DNA of 64,000 bases from Marinomonas hwangdonensis (GCF_003721245.1 NZ_RIZG01000004.1:248001-312000), one strand, 5' to 3'; shown: positions 1 to 11,181, counted from the stretch's first letter. The notes: generated by a model from the letters alone, not told the origin. Translations and numbers: made by a program.

Positions 1-962
1 TTGCACGACCTTCAGAGAACCCCATCGATGATCAGGCCGAGGTTTTGTCTGCTCAGGTCACGAGTTTATTCAACCGTTCTGGTATGAGCACAGGGCGCTT
101 TGCAAATCCACAAGGCAGTGACGAAGGGGCGCAGTTGCCTTCGTTGTTGATGACTTATTTCAAAGAAAATGCGTTTACGGATTTTTCGGGTTTTACTAAA
201 GTGTGTGCCGCTGATTTTTTGAAATACCTAGAGCCCGTCGAAGAAGCGGGTGGTGGCTTGTTGTGGTTTAATCATTTTGAGCTGCACGGTACGCATTTTT
301 TATACATTGTTATGTTGAAGCGTAAGCAGGGGATTGGTTTAGGGTCAGATCTTAGTTTATCTCAGGTGGAGCAAATCGAGATGGAAAAGCTTCACATGTC
401 GCTGCGCATCAATTTATCTGCTTGGCAATCTGGTGATGAAGGGCGCTACATCTCATTTCGTTTGGGTCGCGCCCCCAAATTTGAAAGTGATTATTTTACG
501 CAATTTATTGGCTGTGATGAGCCTAAAGTCACGGCGAAAGAGACACGTAAACTGGTCGATTTAACCTCGGCGTTTTGTCAAGCGGAGGGCTTTCCAGCGA
601 AGCAGGCAAACGAGTTTAAGAAACTTGTTTCAGAGCAATGTCAGGCCAAAGCGCAAGACAACGAGCCTTTAGCAATGAAAGACATCGCTGCCCAGGTAGA
701 ATCACGCTTCTCAGTCGAACAAGCGAATAAGTTTTTAGAAATAGCCGATTCAGACAGCTTTAAAATGGAAAAGGAAATGTTTGTCGAAAAGGCGGCATTG
801 AAAAAGCTCACCAGAATATCCGGCAGCACCAGAGCGCTGACGTTGAGTTTTGACAGTGATTTGCTGGGAGAGTCGGTGGTATTTGACGCAGACTCGGGCA
901 CTCTTACGATTAAGGATCTGCCGAAGACGTTGCTAAAACAACTGCAGTCTATGTCTAATTAG
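1..962 (+). CDS. yejK: Nucleoid-associated protein YejK/NdpA (5' truncated)
   Basis: The reading frame is open from base 3, so the gene starts before the window. The TTG at 45 is internal, because the codons before it continue the family alignment. About 320 residues are visible; E. coli YejK has 335, so only a short N-terminus is missing. The middle and C-terminal parts match NdpA, including a YFTQFIGCDE-like segment, an LTRISGS segment and the closing TLTIKDLPKTLLKQL. The family binds the nucleoid, but its biochemical role is poorly defined. It converges on the HAD phosphatase gene. Identification is by recalled similarity. Confidence 0.85.
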   Translation, partial: ARPSENPIDDQAEVLSAQVTSLFNRSGMSTGRFANPQGSDEGAQLPSLLMTYFKENAFTDFSGFTKVCAADFLKYLEPVEEAGGGLLWFNHFELHGTHFLYIVMLKRKQGIGLGSDLSLSQVEQIEMEKLHMSLRINLSAWQSGDEGRYISFRLGRAPKFESDYFTQFIGCDEPKVTAKETRKLVDLTSAFCQAEGFPAKQANEFKKLVSEQCQAKAQDNEPLAMKDIAAQVESRFSVEQANKFLEIADSDSFKMEKEMFVEKAALKKLTRISGSTRALTLSFDSDLLGESVVFDADSGTLTIKDLPKTLLKQLQSMSN

Positions 963-1040
963 GCCCTTTGCTTTGAAAGGATCTAATTAGACGCTTGCTG
1001 TTAAGACCGCATTGCACCAAGAAGGTTTGCTAAAAGAGGA

Positions 1041-1685
1041 TTACAGTCCCAGCAAGCCTTCCAATTCTTTCATGGTTTTGAAGCACTCTGTTGCCCCCGC
1101 CGCCAGTTGCATATCGGCATCGAGTGTCTCGCTAAACGCCAACACGCGCATTCCAGCCGCTCTGCCTGCTGTAATGCCAGCAACAGAATCTTCAATTACT
1201 AGGCAGTCTTTTGGGTCGATGGCCAGCGCAGCCGCCGCTTTTAGATAAAGGTCGGGTGCCGGTTTGCCATGCTCAACGTCTTCAACACAAAAGCGGGTTG
1301 AAAATCGATCGGCCAGCTGGATCTTATGCAGTTTATAATCCATTTCTTCACGACGAGCGTTTGTGGCCATTGCAATAGGTACGGTGATTTTACCCAGCAG
1401 TGATTGAACGCCATCAATTGGCTGCAGATTTTGCTCCATGGCGTCATGAAAGCGCTGCCGATAATCTGCATCAAAGTTTGTGGGGAGTGGTTTGCCAAGC
1501 AGTTTCTCAGCATTTGTAAGATTTTGTTTATTGGTAAACCCAGTGAATTGTGAGTGTAAGGTGTCATCATCCAGCTCTAGGCCGCATTCACTTAGCATGG
1601 TTTTGAGAATCTTATTAGAAACACTTTCTGTGTCTACAATCACACCGTCACAGTCAAAAATAATGGCTTTGTATACTTGCGTCAT
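1041..1685 (-). CDS. HAD-superfamily hydrolase (sugar-phosphatase type, IA)
   Basis: A 214-residue soluble protein carrying all four HAD motifs. Motif I is DCDGV with D11 as nucleophile and D13 as general acid. Motif II is T108-N109. Motif III is K141 in GKPAPD. Motif IV is E165-D166 in VIEDSVAG. A helical cap lies between motifs I and II (about 18-85), giving the subfamily IA layout of YieH, phosphoglycolate phosphatase and beta-phosphoglucomutase. The sequence does not fix the substrate; a YieH-like phosphatase of small sugar phosphates is the closest guess. It stands alone and converges with yejK. Confidence 0.85.
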   Translation of the reverse strand: MTQVYKAIIFDCDGVIVDTESVSNKILKTMLSECGLELDDDTLHSQFTGFTNKQNLTNAEKLLGKPLPTNFDADYRQRFHDAMEQNLQPIDGVQSLLGKITVPIAMATNARREEMDYKLHKIQLADRFSTRFCVEDVEHGKPAPDLYLKAAAALAIDPKDCLVIEDSVAGITAGRAAGMRVLAFSETLDADMQLAAGATECFKTMKELEGLLGL

Positions 1686-1847
1686 AGGTCAAATACTTGG
1701 TTGAGAATGAACCAAGATCATAACTAACTTGAGGTAGGTTAAGGAAGGGAGGGAGGTGTTATTATTTTTCTCCCCTTAAAAAAAATCAAAGAATGTAAGA
1801 TATACTATTATTTAATTTTTATGAGCTAGGTGATCTGTTTTTTCTAG

Positions 1848-1928
1848 ATGAATAAAGTATTAATCTCATCTAGCGTAACTGCATTGATTATTATATTGCT
1901 GTTATTAACGTTTCGCTTCTTTGCTTAA
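1848..1928 (+). CDS. Possible 26-aa single-helix membrane peptide
   Basis: A short ATG...TAA frame coding for a peptide with an NK start, a small serine-rich stretch, then a strongly hydrophobic run (ALIIILLLLTF) ending RFFA. It looks like one transmembrane helix. There is no convincing ribosome binding site (a GGTGA lies about 14 bases upstream), so this may be chance. Its last four bases overlap the end of the convergent 63-residue gene. No family is recognised. Confidence 0.2.
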   Translation: MNKVLISSSVTALIIILLLLTFRFFA

Positions 1929-2116
1929 TTCGTTACTTGGCTTAAGCGTTGTGGGCGATTACTGGCTTTTTTCAATGCTTTGAATGAGCTCTGAAAGAAA
2001 GTAACAACAGCTTTGACACGACGAGCGCGTTTTTGACGACGGGCATGGTCTTCAGCGGTAGTGTCTTCAAAGCCCCATTTAGCAAGTAAAGCTTCATATT
2101 GTTCTTGAGAGTCCAT
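1925..2116 (-). CDS. Small basic hypothetical protein (63 aa)
   Basis: A 63-residue protein with an acidic N-terminus (residues 1-24) and a lysine/arginine-rich second half containing an RRQKRARRVK stretch, then a probable amphipathic helix (VVTFFQSSFKALKKA). The start is well supported: an AGGAG lies 7 bases before the ATG. I do not recognise a family. The charge pattern could suit nucleic-acid or membrane-surface binding, but nothing shows a function. It stands alone, divergent from the DUF2947 gene to its right. Confidence 0.6.
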   Translation of the reverse strand: MDSQEQYEALLAKWGFEDTTAEDHARRQKRARRVKAVVTFFQSSFKALKKASNRPQRLSQVTN

Positions 2117-2278
2117 AATATTCTCCTGTTAGTATTTAATTGATATGTTGTTTTATTACAACATTTATAATATTAGTGAACCTTGACCGATTGAACAAAC
2201 GATCCTTTTTCATCAAAAAGGTGAGTTTTTTTCATCGATCATGTTCTTAGTCCTATTTTGTTTTGTAAGGAATTTTCA

Positions 2279-2761
2279 TTGTATCAATCGCTAGATCAGT
2301 TTCCGAAAAATTGGATTTTTAAACGTCAAGACCCAAAAGTTATGCCAGAAGATTTGCAGGCAATACGATTACTGAGTGAAGAAAGAGCGGCGCAAATTTG
2401 GCGAGATTATGTCAGTGATGGGCAGGTGCACCCTGATCACTTCACCGCGAACGATTGGCTTAACAAAGACGCAGCTAAAGTCACGGATGGGAAGTTGCAA
2501 TGGGAAAAAGTGTGGGACAGTGAGCAGTCTGCCTTACCTGATGCGGTATTAGAGCACTTTGCTTCATGGGGAGAAGACACAACGGTTTTCTTTTGTTGTC
2601 ATAGTGATGTGGTGTTTGAATTGCCATGGGGTGTTTTTCAGCGTTGCTGGAAAGCGTTTCTATTTCTAGATAATGGTCCTGTTTTGGTGGGCAAGAAAAA
2701 GAAACATGCGGCGCAATTTCATTCTAATGGTTGGATGAATTTATTGCTTCGTGTTGTCTAG
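2279..2761 (+). CDS. DUF2947-family protein
   Basis: About 160 residues, soluble, rich in aromatic residues, with the conserved-looking core around FQRCWKAFLFLDNGPVLV near the C-terminus. I assign it to DUF2947 from recalled resemblance to proteins common in Vibrio and relatives; no function is known. I prefer the TTG at 2279 because TAAGGA sits 7 bases before it. The upstream in-frame TTG at 2258 lacks a ribosome binding site. The 3' end overlaps the convergent tapT gene by about 20 bases. Confidence 0.7.
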   Translation: MYQSLDQFPKNWIFKRQDPKVMPEDLQAIRLLSEERAAQIWRDYVSDGQVHPDHFTANDWLNKDAAKVTDGKLQWEKVWDSEQSALPDAVLEHFASWGEDTTVFFCCHSDVVFELPWGVFQRCWKAFLFLDNGPVLVGKKKKHAAQFHSNGWMNLLLRVV

Positions 2762-3469
2762 CATGCTGCTGTCATTGCCCCGTTTGCGGCTCATTAGGCA
2801 GCGTTCGTTGAAAGTTTGGTAATAGTGAAGCAGCTGTTGGCTTTGCGACTCATGTCCTAAGGTGTGTAATAGCATGGCGGTCACTTCTGCCGTGGCAAAT
2901 TGCATATCATGGCTGGCGTGGCGAACGAGAAAAGAGCGCTGGGCTGCGCTGCTTAGTTCAAAATGTGGGATGTGTTTTAACCACTCACTTTGATGAAACA
3001 TCTTACTGGCTTGCTTCCAAGTGCCATCCAAGATGATGAAGCAATGTTTCTGATTTTCGTGTTGTATGGGCGTGAGTAGCACTCTTTGCTTTCTATTTTG
3101 ACTTTGTGCCGTGTCAGTGTGCGGAAAAAGTACGGTGCATTGTTCTTTTTTACGGTTTAAATGTTGAATTAATTCGTCTGATGGTGCTGTTCTGCTCCAC
3201 ACGTATGCTTTGGTGTCGTTGGGAAAAAGATCTGCAATGAGTCGGCCGCTGTTGGTGGGTTTGTGTATTTCGTCTCGGTGAAATAGCAGGATAAACTCAA
3301 CGGGGCAGGCTTGTTGTGCTCTTAAATGACAAAAACAAGCGAATTCGGCCATTAAGCAATTGGGGCAGCGAATTACATTGATGCCACGAGCTAAAAACGG
3401 GCGCTTGGATTCTGCTTTGCATTGCGTTCTTAATATATCGACACAGTGCTGTGTGTGAGTGTTTTTCAT
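2741..3469 (-). CDS. tapT: tRNA-uridine aminocarboxypropyltransferase TapT (DTW domain)
   Basis: The DTW-domain family transfers the 3-amino-3-carboxypropyl group of S-adenosylmethionine to uridine 47 of tRNA, making acp3U. The protein shows an N-terminal cysteine cluster (C35, C38, C45, C47), a KPTNSGRLIAD segment and the signature motif in its DGTW form, with family flanking residues (FIILDGTWKQASKMF). With the ATG at 3469 the protein has 242 residues and its N-terminus aligns closely with E. coli YfiP/TapT. An upstream in-frame ATG at 3568 would add 33 residues encoded partly by a 20-bp tandem repeat, so I reject it. It converges with the DUF2947 gene. Confidence 0.85.
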   Translation of the reverse strand: MKNTHTQHCVDILRTQCKAESKRPFLARGINVIRCPNCLMAEFACFCHLRAQQACPVEFILLFHRDEIHKPTNSGRLIADLFPNDTKAYVWSRTAPSDELIQHLNRKKEQCTVLFPHTDTAQSQNRKQRVLLTPIQHENQKHCFIILDGTWKQASKMFHQSEWLKHIPHFELSSAAQRSFLVRHASHDMQFATAEVTAMLLHTLGHESQSQQLLHYYQTFNERCLMSRKRGNDSSMLDNTKQ

Positions 3470-3534
3470 TGCGTTGTCGTCTTGTGTTGGCGTGTAGAGC
3501 GTTTTGCTCGAATACAAGTAGGCGCTATTATGAT

Positions 3535-3594
3535 TTTTTTCTCGCCAATGTCTATTTTTTCTCGCCAATGTCTATTTTTTGTCGCCAATGTCTA
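3535..3594 (+). repeat. 20-bp tandem repeat, three copies
   Basis: Three head-to-tail copies at 3535-3554, 3555-3574 and 3575-3594. The first two are identical (TTTTTTCTCGCCAATGTCTA); the third differs by one base (G for C at position 7). They lie 66 bases upstream of the chosen tapT start and just before the DUF1499 gene. The unit is AT-rich with a central CGCCAATG. It could be a slipped-strand duplication or a repeated protein-binding site. Confidence 0.9.
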
Positions 3595-3711
3595 AGTGGT
3601 ATCTGTCGAGTGGAGCATATCGCTGACAAAACTCTGACAAAAAATATGCAAATACAGAGGAACGGGGTAAAACTTTGCTATTGTAGCTGTTCGTAATGAT
3701 CAAGTCAGGAT

Positions 3712-4512
3712 ATGGTTCAGTTATTACTTTTTCGTGATGAGTTGTCTATGAGTCGTTATATCTCACCCGTTTTGTACATTCTTCTCATGTTGGTCGGTTG
3801 TGTTGCGTTTGTTTCAATAGCGGGTGTTCGTGTTGGGATGTTTGAACCTATCACAGGGTTTTCCATGTTACGTAAGAGTGTTTACTTCTCTCTTATTTTG
3901 TCATTGTTAGCGGTAGCGTCGCTGTGCGTCTGTCGTAAAGAAAAAAATCTAGCCAGTCAGCGTTTTTTCGCGTTAGTGCTGATCATTTCTTTTGTTTATA
4001 GTGTTATGTGGATAGGTTTTTATTTGCAAAGAACCAACTTGCCAAACATAAATGACATTACGACGGATACCGAGACTCCTCCCGCCTTTTTAAATGTCAA
4101 TTTCATTCGCAGTTCCTCTGAAAATTCTGTTCGTTACGATCAAGCGTGGGCATCGATACAGGAAGAGCATTATCCTGGTGTGAAGCCGTTATTTTCCTCC
4201 AAAGATAAAGATACGGTGTTTGAATCGGCTTTGCGATTGGTTCAAGAGCGTGAATGGGAGGTTGTGGCCGTTTACTCGGGGGCGGGTATTATTGAAGCAA
4301 CGGCCCGTACGCCAATTTTTGGTTTTCGCGATGATGTTGTCATAAGAATATCGCAACGCAATCAAAGCGAGATCCGGGTGGATATGAGATCATGCTCAAG
4401 AGTAGGCAGTGGCGACTTTGGCGTTAACGCTGAGAGAATCGAATCTTTCATGAAAGATCTGGCCACTGTATTAGACAGATCTTCTTTTCCAAGTCTTAAT
4501 TCAATGCGTTAA
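3712..4512 (+). CDS. DUF1499 membrane protein
   Basis: A 266-residue protein with about three N-terminal transmembrane helices (roughly residues 18-40, 52-75 and 86-106). A soluble domain of about 130 residues follows. In it I see the DUF1499 pattern: a segment ending in ALRLVQEREWEVVAV, then IEATARTPIFGFRDDVVIRI and a VDMRSCSRVGSGDFGVNAERI core. The domain often occurs in uncharacterised envelope proteins, with no established function. The start could be the ATG at 3712 or the ATG at 3748; the first has a weak CAGGAT upstream. It is followed by a TetR regulator. Confidence 0.75.
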   Translation: MVQLLLFRDELSMSRYISPVLYILLMLVGCVAFVSIAGVRVGMFEPITGFSMLRKSVYFSLILSLLAVASLCVCRKEKNLASQRFFALVLIISFVYSVMWIGFYLQRTNLPNINDITTDTETPPAFLNVNFIRSSSENSVRYDQAWASIQEEHYPGVKPLFSSKDKDTVFESALRLVQEREWEVVAVYSGAGIIEATARTPIFGFRDDVVIRISQRNQSEIRVDMRSCSRVGSGDFGVNAERIESFMKDLATVLDRSSFPSLNSMR

Positions 4513-4577
4513 TTTGTTCTCGTGTTCACCTTTTAGACAGGCTAGACTCCTTCTACCTTATTTTGGGAGATGTGACA

Positions 4578-5165
4578 GTGGGTCTTCGTCAGCAACAAAA
4601 AGCCAATACTCGATCTAAAATCAAAATCATCGCTAAGCAAGCGTTTCTTACCCAAGGCATTGAAGCCACCAGCACGCGCTATTTAAGTGAGCAGGCGGGT
4701 ATTGCCGTCGGGACTTTATTTGTGCATTTTCCTGATAAGCTGGCTCTGGTAAAAGACATTTTCTTTGACGAAATGGACGCTGCATTGCGTGCGGCTGTTG
4801 TCGATCAGAAGCCCAGTTCTTCTCCTATTGATTACCTCTTGCAAATGGCGCAAGCATTGTTTGATTTCTATGACAAATTCGCCGAATTTACACGTCAGGT
4901 GTTGCTAGACAGTTTGGCGAATGGCGGATTTCATACCCATCAAATGACGGTAATTTCAGACGGTATTGTTAAGCGATTCAAGCAGGTTGGGGTTGATGAT
5001 AAAACCGCCTGTATTTTTGCGGAAAACATGATTGCCAATTATTGGTTTGTTTTATTAAACGGTGTGTCTAAAGGGGAATTAGGCCAGACGGCCATTGACC
5101 AATTACAACGGATGAACTTGCCTTTCGATGTGTCTTATCGAAATGCTCTTAAAAAGAAAGGCTAA
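4578..5165 (+). CDS. TetR-family transcriptional regulator
   Basis: About 195 residues with an N-terminal TetR helix-turn-helix (residues about 10-55), recognisable from IIAKQAFLTQGIEATSTRYLSEQAGIAVGTLFVHFPDK (given in parts: IIAKQAFLTQGIEATS, then the VGTLFVHFPDK recognition helix). The remainder is the divergent helical ligand-binding and dimerisation domain. I prefer GTG at 4578 because GGGAG lies 8 bases upstream; TTG 4563 and GTG 4572 are poorly placed. No efflux pump or enzyme is divergently encoded beside it, so its target is not evident. Confidence 0.85.
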   Translation: MGLRQQQKANTRSKIKIIAKQAFLTQGIEATSTRYLSEQAGIAVGTLFVHFPDKLALVKDIFFDEMDAALRAAVVDQKPSSSPIDYLLQMAQALFDFYDKFAEFTRQVLLDSLANGGFHTHQMTVISDGIVKRFKQVGVDDKTACIFAENMIANYWFVLLNGVSKGELGQTAIDQLQRMNLPFDVSYRNALKKKG

Positions 5166-5202
5166 GGAATTCATGGTTGTTTTTCTTGTTAACATTCCTA
5201 GA

Positions 5203-6960
5203 TCAATTTAGGGTATTGGCTTTGCGATACGGACCTTGATAATCAAACAGCCTTTCAGTGACTTGCCAGTGTTGTTTTTGTTTTTTCGCGATCACAAAGT
5301 CGGGTATGGGTAAGTAGGGTAAAAAACGCTCTACGTCTTCAAGGGTTTCAAACGCAATAGATTGGCTGCCATTGGCGATTCGGCGTGCAAAGACATCATT
5401 AAATGTTTGGCGTGATTTTTTGAAGTTAAAGCGAAATATCTCCGACAGTGTTAAGCCGTCTTCATCATGGTAGGTGATTTTAAGGCTCTTATCTTTGCTG
5501 TTTATTTTGGGCGTGATGCCTGCACAGCGTAGTACTTTGTTGTCTTTTAAGTTAAGTGCGTTCCTGAGTAAGTCATCGGCGTCGATCAGTTTTTCCGCAC
5601 AATGTTGGCATTGTCGTGCGGCGATGTCATTTTCTTCATTGCAATAGGGGCAGCGTTTAAAGCGAAAGCGGTAGGTACACTGTTCTTCTATACCGTCCGC
5701 TTCGATTAAGCCATGGCAGCGGCGCCCAAAATGTTCAAGGACATTGCCTTCAGCGTCTTTTCTCCCCCAGAAAGTGTTGGCAAAATCGCAAGCAGGGCAA
5801 TGTATTTGTACAGCAACGGAATCTGGAGTTGGGCGTTTTTCTCCTATTTCTGGCTGGAAAATATTGTAGCCGTTGTTCGTGTAGTCCAAGACGAGACAGT
5901 CTTTTTTACCAGGGCTTAAGCGTAACCCTCGGCCAACAATTTGTTGAAATAGGCTAATAGATTGTGTTGGGCGTAAAATGGCAATAACGTCCACATGTGG
6001 CGCGTCAAATCCTGTGGTTAATACCGATACATTGACGAGGAATTTAATCTCCTTGGCTTTAAAAGCTGAGATCAAGGCGTCCCGGTGTTTTAGTTTGGTT
6101 TTGCCTGTTACGAGCGCCGTTTTGTCGGTGGGTAGATACCCAACAATTTCTTTCGCTTGATCAATGGTCGCGGCAAAAATCATCACACCTTGTCGATCGG
6201 TGCTTAGCTGAAGGATCTGCTCGGTGACGGCTTGGGTCACACGTGGGTATTTGTGAATAAGTTCATTTAACGCGATATCGTCGGTGTTTTGCTCTCCATC
6301 TAGGCTTTCAGTCAGTAGGCTAAAGTCATAATGAGCGATGGCCGCGTCATAATGAATGGGCGGGGTCAAATAGCCTTTCTTTACCATGTGTTGTAAGGGG
6401 AGTTCAAAAATGCATTTTTTGAAAAATCCCTCAGGGCAATGCCGAGTGTAGCCATGGTAATGATGTTGGTAGATCCAGCCGCTGCCTAAGCGGTAGGGCG
6501 TGGCGGTCAAGCCAAGAATTTTTACTTGTGGATTCAGTGTGCGAAAGTGCTCGATGGTCTTGAGGTATTGGCCTTCGTCTTCTATGCCAACACGATGGCA
6601 TTCGTCGATAATGATTAAGCTGGCAGGGGCATTGAAATCAGAGAGATTGGCAGATAACGACTGAATGCTGGCGAAGGTTGTTTTTTCGGCGCTGTTTTTT
6701 TGTCTGAGACCCGCTGAAAAAATACCAGCAGATGTCCCGGTTGCGATAAATTTTGCGTGATTTTGTTCGACAAGCTCTTTGACATGAGCCAGGCAAACGA
6801 CGCGACCTTTTGCCAATCGACTTAGTTCTGCTATGACCAAACTTTTGCCTGCGCCGGTAGGAAGCACAATAACCGCGGGGTCATTTGTATGACGAAAATG
6901 CGCCAAACAGGCGTCCACGGCTTGTATTTGATAGTCGCGTAATTGAAAGGTTTGGGTCAT
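5203..6960 (-). CDS. radD: DEAD/DEAH helicase RadD (YejH)
   Basis: A 585-residue superfamily 2 helicase. Motif I is PTGAGKS (residues 34-40), motif II is DECH (119-122), motif III is LTATPYRLG, and the C-terminal RecA-like domain ends with IVGRGLRLSPG (motif VI). After it come clustered cysteines (CPAC, RRCHG, RCPYCNEEN, CQHC, about residues 385-465) that look like zinc ribbons, as in E. coli RadD. RadD helps recombinational repair of double-strand breaks and interacts with single-stranded DNA-binding protein. The length matches the E. coli protein (586). It is transcribed away from the oxygenase gene, with 93 bases between the starts. Confidence 0.92.
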   Translation of the reverse strand: MTQTFQLRDYQIQAVDACLAHFRHTNDPAVIVLPTGAGKSLVIAELSRLAKGRVVCLAHVKELVEQNHAKFIATGTSAGIFSAGLRQKNSAEKTTFASIQSLSANLSDFNAPASLIIIDECHRVGIEDEGQYLKTIEHFRTLNPQVKILGLTATPYRLGSGWIYQHHYHGYTRHCPEGFFKKCIFELPLQHMVKKGYLTPPIHYDAAIAHYDFSLLTESLDGEQNTDDIALNELIHKYPRVTQAVTEQILQLSTDRQGVMIFAATIDQAKEIVGYLPTDKTALVTGKTKLKHRDALISAFKAKEIKFLVNVSVLTTGFDAPHVDVIAILRPTQSISLFQQIVGRGLRLSPGKKDCLVLDYTNNGYNIFQPEIGEKRPTPDSVAVQIHCPACDFANTFWGRKDAEGNVLEHFGRRCHGLIEADGIEEQCTYRFRFKRCPYCNEENDIAARQCQHCAEKLIDADDLLRNALNLKDNKVLRCAGITPKINSKDKSLKITYHDEDGLTLSEIFRFNFKKSRQTFNDVFARRIANGSQSIAFETLEDVERFLPYLPIPDFVIAKKQKQHWQVTERLFDYQGPYRKANTLN

Positions 6961-7053
6961 AAAAAGGGCGAAATCTTGGTGTTTTTGTGTGTGTGGCTAC
7001 AGTATCATAACAGCCTACGTTATTTTGCCTTTTTAGAAGTGATTAATCTATCT

Positions 7054-7746
7054 ATGTCTACCCATGTGCTTCCCGCCCCCCAACTTTATGTTGAGAATTC
7101 TATTCCGGCGTTTAGCCGTGAAGAACCGTTTGAAAATCTATTGATGGATTTGCAAACGAAAGGTTGGAGTGTTCAAGATGAATTTTTTTCTACGAACTTC
7201 ACTCAGGCACTTATGGATGAAGCTGAAAGCATACAAAATGCTTTTATGTTGCAGGCGGGTGTGGGTCGAAAACAAGACCATCAAATTGTCTTGGATGCAC
7301 GTCGTGATTACATTCAGTGGATCGATCCTGATAAACCTATACGCACAGACTTCTTAAAAATGATGGCTGAATTACGTGTTGCTCTGAATCGCCGTTTGTT
7401 TCTTGGTCTGTTTGATTATGAGGCGCATTTTGCTCGTTACGAAGAAGGCGCGTTTTATGAAAAGCATATAGACGCGTTTAAGGGAGAGAGTAATCGTATT
7501 TTGTCCACTGTGTTGTATTTGAACGAGGAGTGGCAAGAAGGCGATGGTGGCGAGCTGGTGATTTACGATGAAAATGACCCATCCATTGAGGTTGGACGGT
7601 TTTTTCCAAAGAAAGGCCGGTTGGCGGTTTTTTTAAGCGAATGTTTTTATCACGAAGTAAAGTTGGCGAATCGAACTCGTCACAGTATCGCCGGTTGGTT
7701 TCGTGTTAATAATACGACGGGGAGTACGCTTGATCCAGACCAATAA
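7054..7746 (+). CDS. 2OG-Fe(II) oxygenase (prolyl-hydroxylase type)
   Basis: With the ATG at 7054 this is a 230-residue protein with a complete facial triad: H138-x-D140 (in EKHIDAF) and distal H200 (CFYHEV). R209 in TRHSIAGWF is placed to bind 2-oxoglutarate. The double-stranded beta-helix core covers about 120-217, with LSTVLYLNEEW and GELVIY strands typical of SM-20 and prolyl-4-hydroxylase relatives. The substrate is unknown; bacterial relatives hydroxylate proteins such as EF-Tu. The open frame extends upstream to 6943 but into the radD start, so the longer form is unlikely. Confidence 0.85.
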   Translation: MSTHVLPAPQLYVENSIPAFSREEPFENLLMDLQTKGWSVQDEFFSTNFTQALMDEAESIQNAFMLQAGVGRKQDHQIVLDARRDYIQWIDPDKPIRTDFLKMMAELRVALNRRLFLGLFDYEAHFARYEEGAFYEKHIDAFKGESNRILSTVLYLNEEWQEGDGGELVIYDENDPSIEVGRFFPKKGRLAVFLSECFYHEVKLANRTRHSIAGWFRVNNTTGSTLDPDQ

Positions 7747-7757
7747 GTCTCTATAAT
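7730..7757 (+). promoter_or_regulatory. Predicted sigma-70 promoter of trhO
   Basis: A TTGATC -35 box at 7730-7735 and a consensus TATAAT -10 box at 7752-7757 with a 16-base spacer. The -10 lies 55 bases before the trhO start codon, and the -35 lies inside the 3' end of the oxygenase gene. Confidence 0.6.
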
Positions 7758-7812
7758 ACGCGCCTTGTTTAATTGCTCTGGTTTTACGTTCCAGATCGCA
7801 TAGGAGAAAGTT

Positions 7813-8808
7813 ATGTCTAAAGTCGTAGTGTGTGCCCTTTACAAATTTGTTGCTTTACCCCATTTTGAGTCCCTTCGTGAACCTCTTCAAAAAACCTTAG
7901 AAGATAACGGTATCCGTGGCACCTTGTTGCTTGCCAGCGAAGGTATTAACGGTACAGTGGCGGGGTCTCGAGAAGGTATTGATGCCATTTTGACATGGTT
8001 AGATCAACAGCCGGGCTTGGACAATATCGTATCCAAAGAATCTTACGATGAAGATATGCCTTTTTATCGCACAAAAGTTAAGTTGAAAAAAGAAATCGTC
8101 ACCATGGGTGTTGAAGGCATTGACCCAAAGCGTGTGGTGGGTACGTATGTTAAGCCTCAAGATTGGAATGCGCTGATTTCTGATCCTGATGTGGTGCTGG
8201 TCGACACGCGAAACGATTACGAAGTGCAAATCGGTACCTTCAAAAACGCCATTAATCCAAAGACAGAAACCTTTCGTGAGTTTCCAGCGTACGTGAAAGA
8301 AAGCATGGACCCTGCAAAGCATAAAAAGGTCGCTATGTTTTGTACAGGCGGGATTCGTTGTGAAAAATCCACCGCTTACATGCTTGAGCAAGGCTTCGAA
8401 GAGGTGTATCACCTTGAAGGCGGAATCTTAAAGTACTTGGAAGAAGTGCCGAAAGAAGACACTCTATGGGAAGGTGAGTGCTTTGTTTTTGATAATCGTG
8501 TTTCGGTCAATCACGATTTGCAAAAAGGCGAATACGACCAGTGTCACGCGTGTCGTATGCCAATTACCGAAGAAGAAAAGCAGAGCGAACACTACATTCA
8601 AGGTGTGAGCTGTGTGCATTGCTTTGAAAAATTCACGGACGAACAGCGCCAGCGTTTTATTGAACGCGAGCGTCAGGTTCAGCTTGCTCGTGCGCGAGGT
8701 GAAGAGCATATTGGGGCGGATGTACTGGATGCCGTTGAGAAGCACCGTTTAGAAAAAGCCCTAGAAAAAGAGCGTCAACGCAAAGTGCGTGAATCTAAAG
8801 TAGGCTAG
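7813..8808 (+). CDS. trhO: tRNA uridine(34) hydroxylase TrhO (rhodanese)
   Basis: A 331-residue cytoplasmic protein of the YceA/TrhO family, which hydroxylates U34 of tRNAs in an oxygen-dependent route to 5-methoxyuridine and cmo5U. The N-terminal acylphosphatase-like domain (1-100) contains [12 protein letters not shown] rhodanese domain follows (about 115-210) with the active-site loop [11 protein letters not shown] and catalytic C177. A C-terminal cysteine-rich segment (CHACRMP, CVHC) and a basic helical tail complete it. A GGAGAAAG sequence precedes the ATG. It is monocistronic behind a strong promoter. Confidence 0.93.
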   Translation: MSKVVVCALYKFVALPHFESLREPLQKTLEDNGIRGTLLLASEGINGTVAGSREGIDAILTWLDQQPGLDNIVSKESYDEDMPFYRTKVKLKKEIVTMGVEGIDPKRVVGTYVKPQDWNALISDPDVVLVDTRNDYEVQIGTFKNAINPKTETFREFPAYVKESMDPAKHKKVAMFCTGGIRCEKSTAYMLEQGFEEVYHLEGGILKYLEEVPKEDTLWEGECFVFDNRVSVNHDLQKGEYDQCHACRMPITEEEKQSEHYIQGVSCVHCFEKFTDEQRQRFIERERQVQLARARGEEHIGADVLDAVEKHRLEKALEKERQRKVRESKVG

Positions 8809-9093
8809 TTTGTCAATGTGTGTTCGAGAAAGCCTGCTCTGCACGGTTAACAGGTTTCTTGTCCACGCTTTTTAAATGGCACTATTTAAGCGGCTCTCTT
8901 AATTATTTTTAGTGAGTCGCCCTGTTTAATATCACAATTTTTCAAATGTCAGAAATTGATCAAAATTGATCCAAGAAATGACCTTTTGTGTTTTTTCTTC
9001 TGATTACCTAACTCTCTGTGCGCTTAGAATGGTTCCGAAATACGCTCTACTACCGTACAATAAAAAATCGCTTTTTATCAGCCAGTATCCATC

Positions 9094-11163
<2,070 letters not shown>

Positions 11164-11181
11164 AATAGGAGTGTAGAGAGT

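Noticed and set aside
953..1000. Repeated TCTAATTAG around the end of yejK
   Set aside because: Two short AT-rich copies without stem-loop or T-tract are not a convincing terminator or repeat element.
1012..1248. Plus-strand frame over the HAD phosphatase
   Set aside because: It is antisense to a well-supported gene and shows only codon-bias artefacts.
3470..3568. N-terminal extension of tapT to an ATG at 3568
   Set aside because: It is coded partly by the tandem repeat and adds residues with no family counterpart; the ATG at 3469 aligns with the E. coli start.
6943..7053. N-terminal extension of the oxygenase frame
   Set aside because: It overlaps the radD start and its promoter region and gives a non-family hydrophobic leader.
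8809..9093. SRP RNA (ffs) gene upstream of dnaX, as in Pseudomonas
   Set aside because: The conserved SRP RNA core is absent on both strands in this gap.
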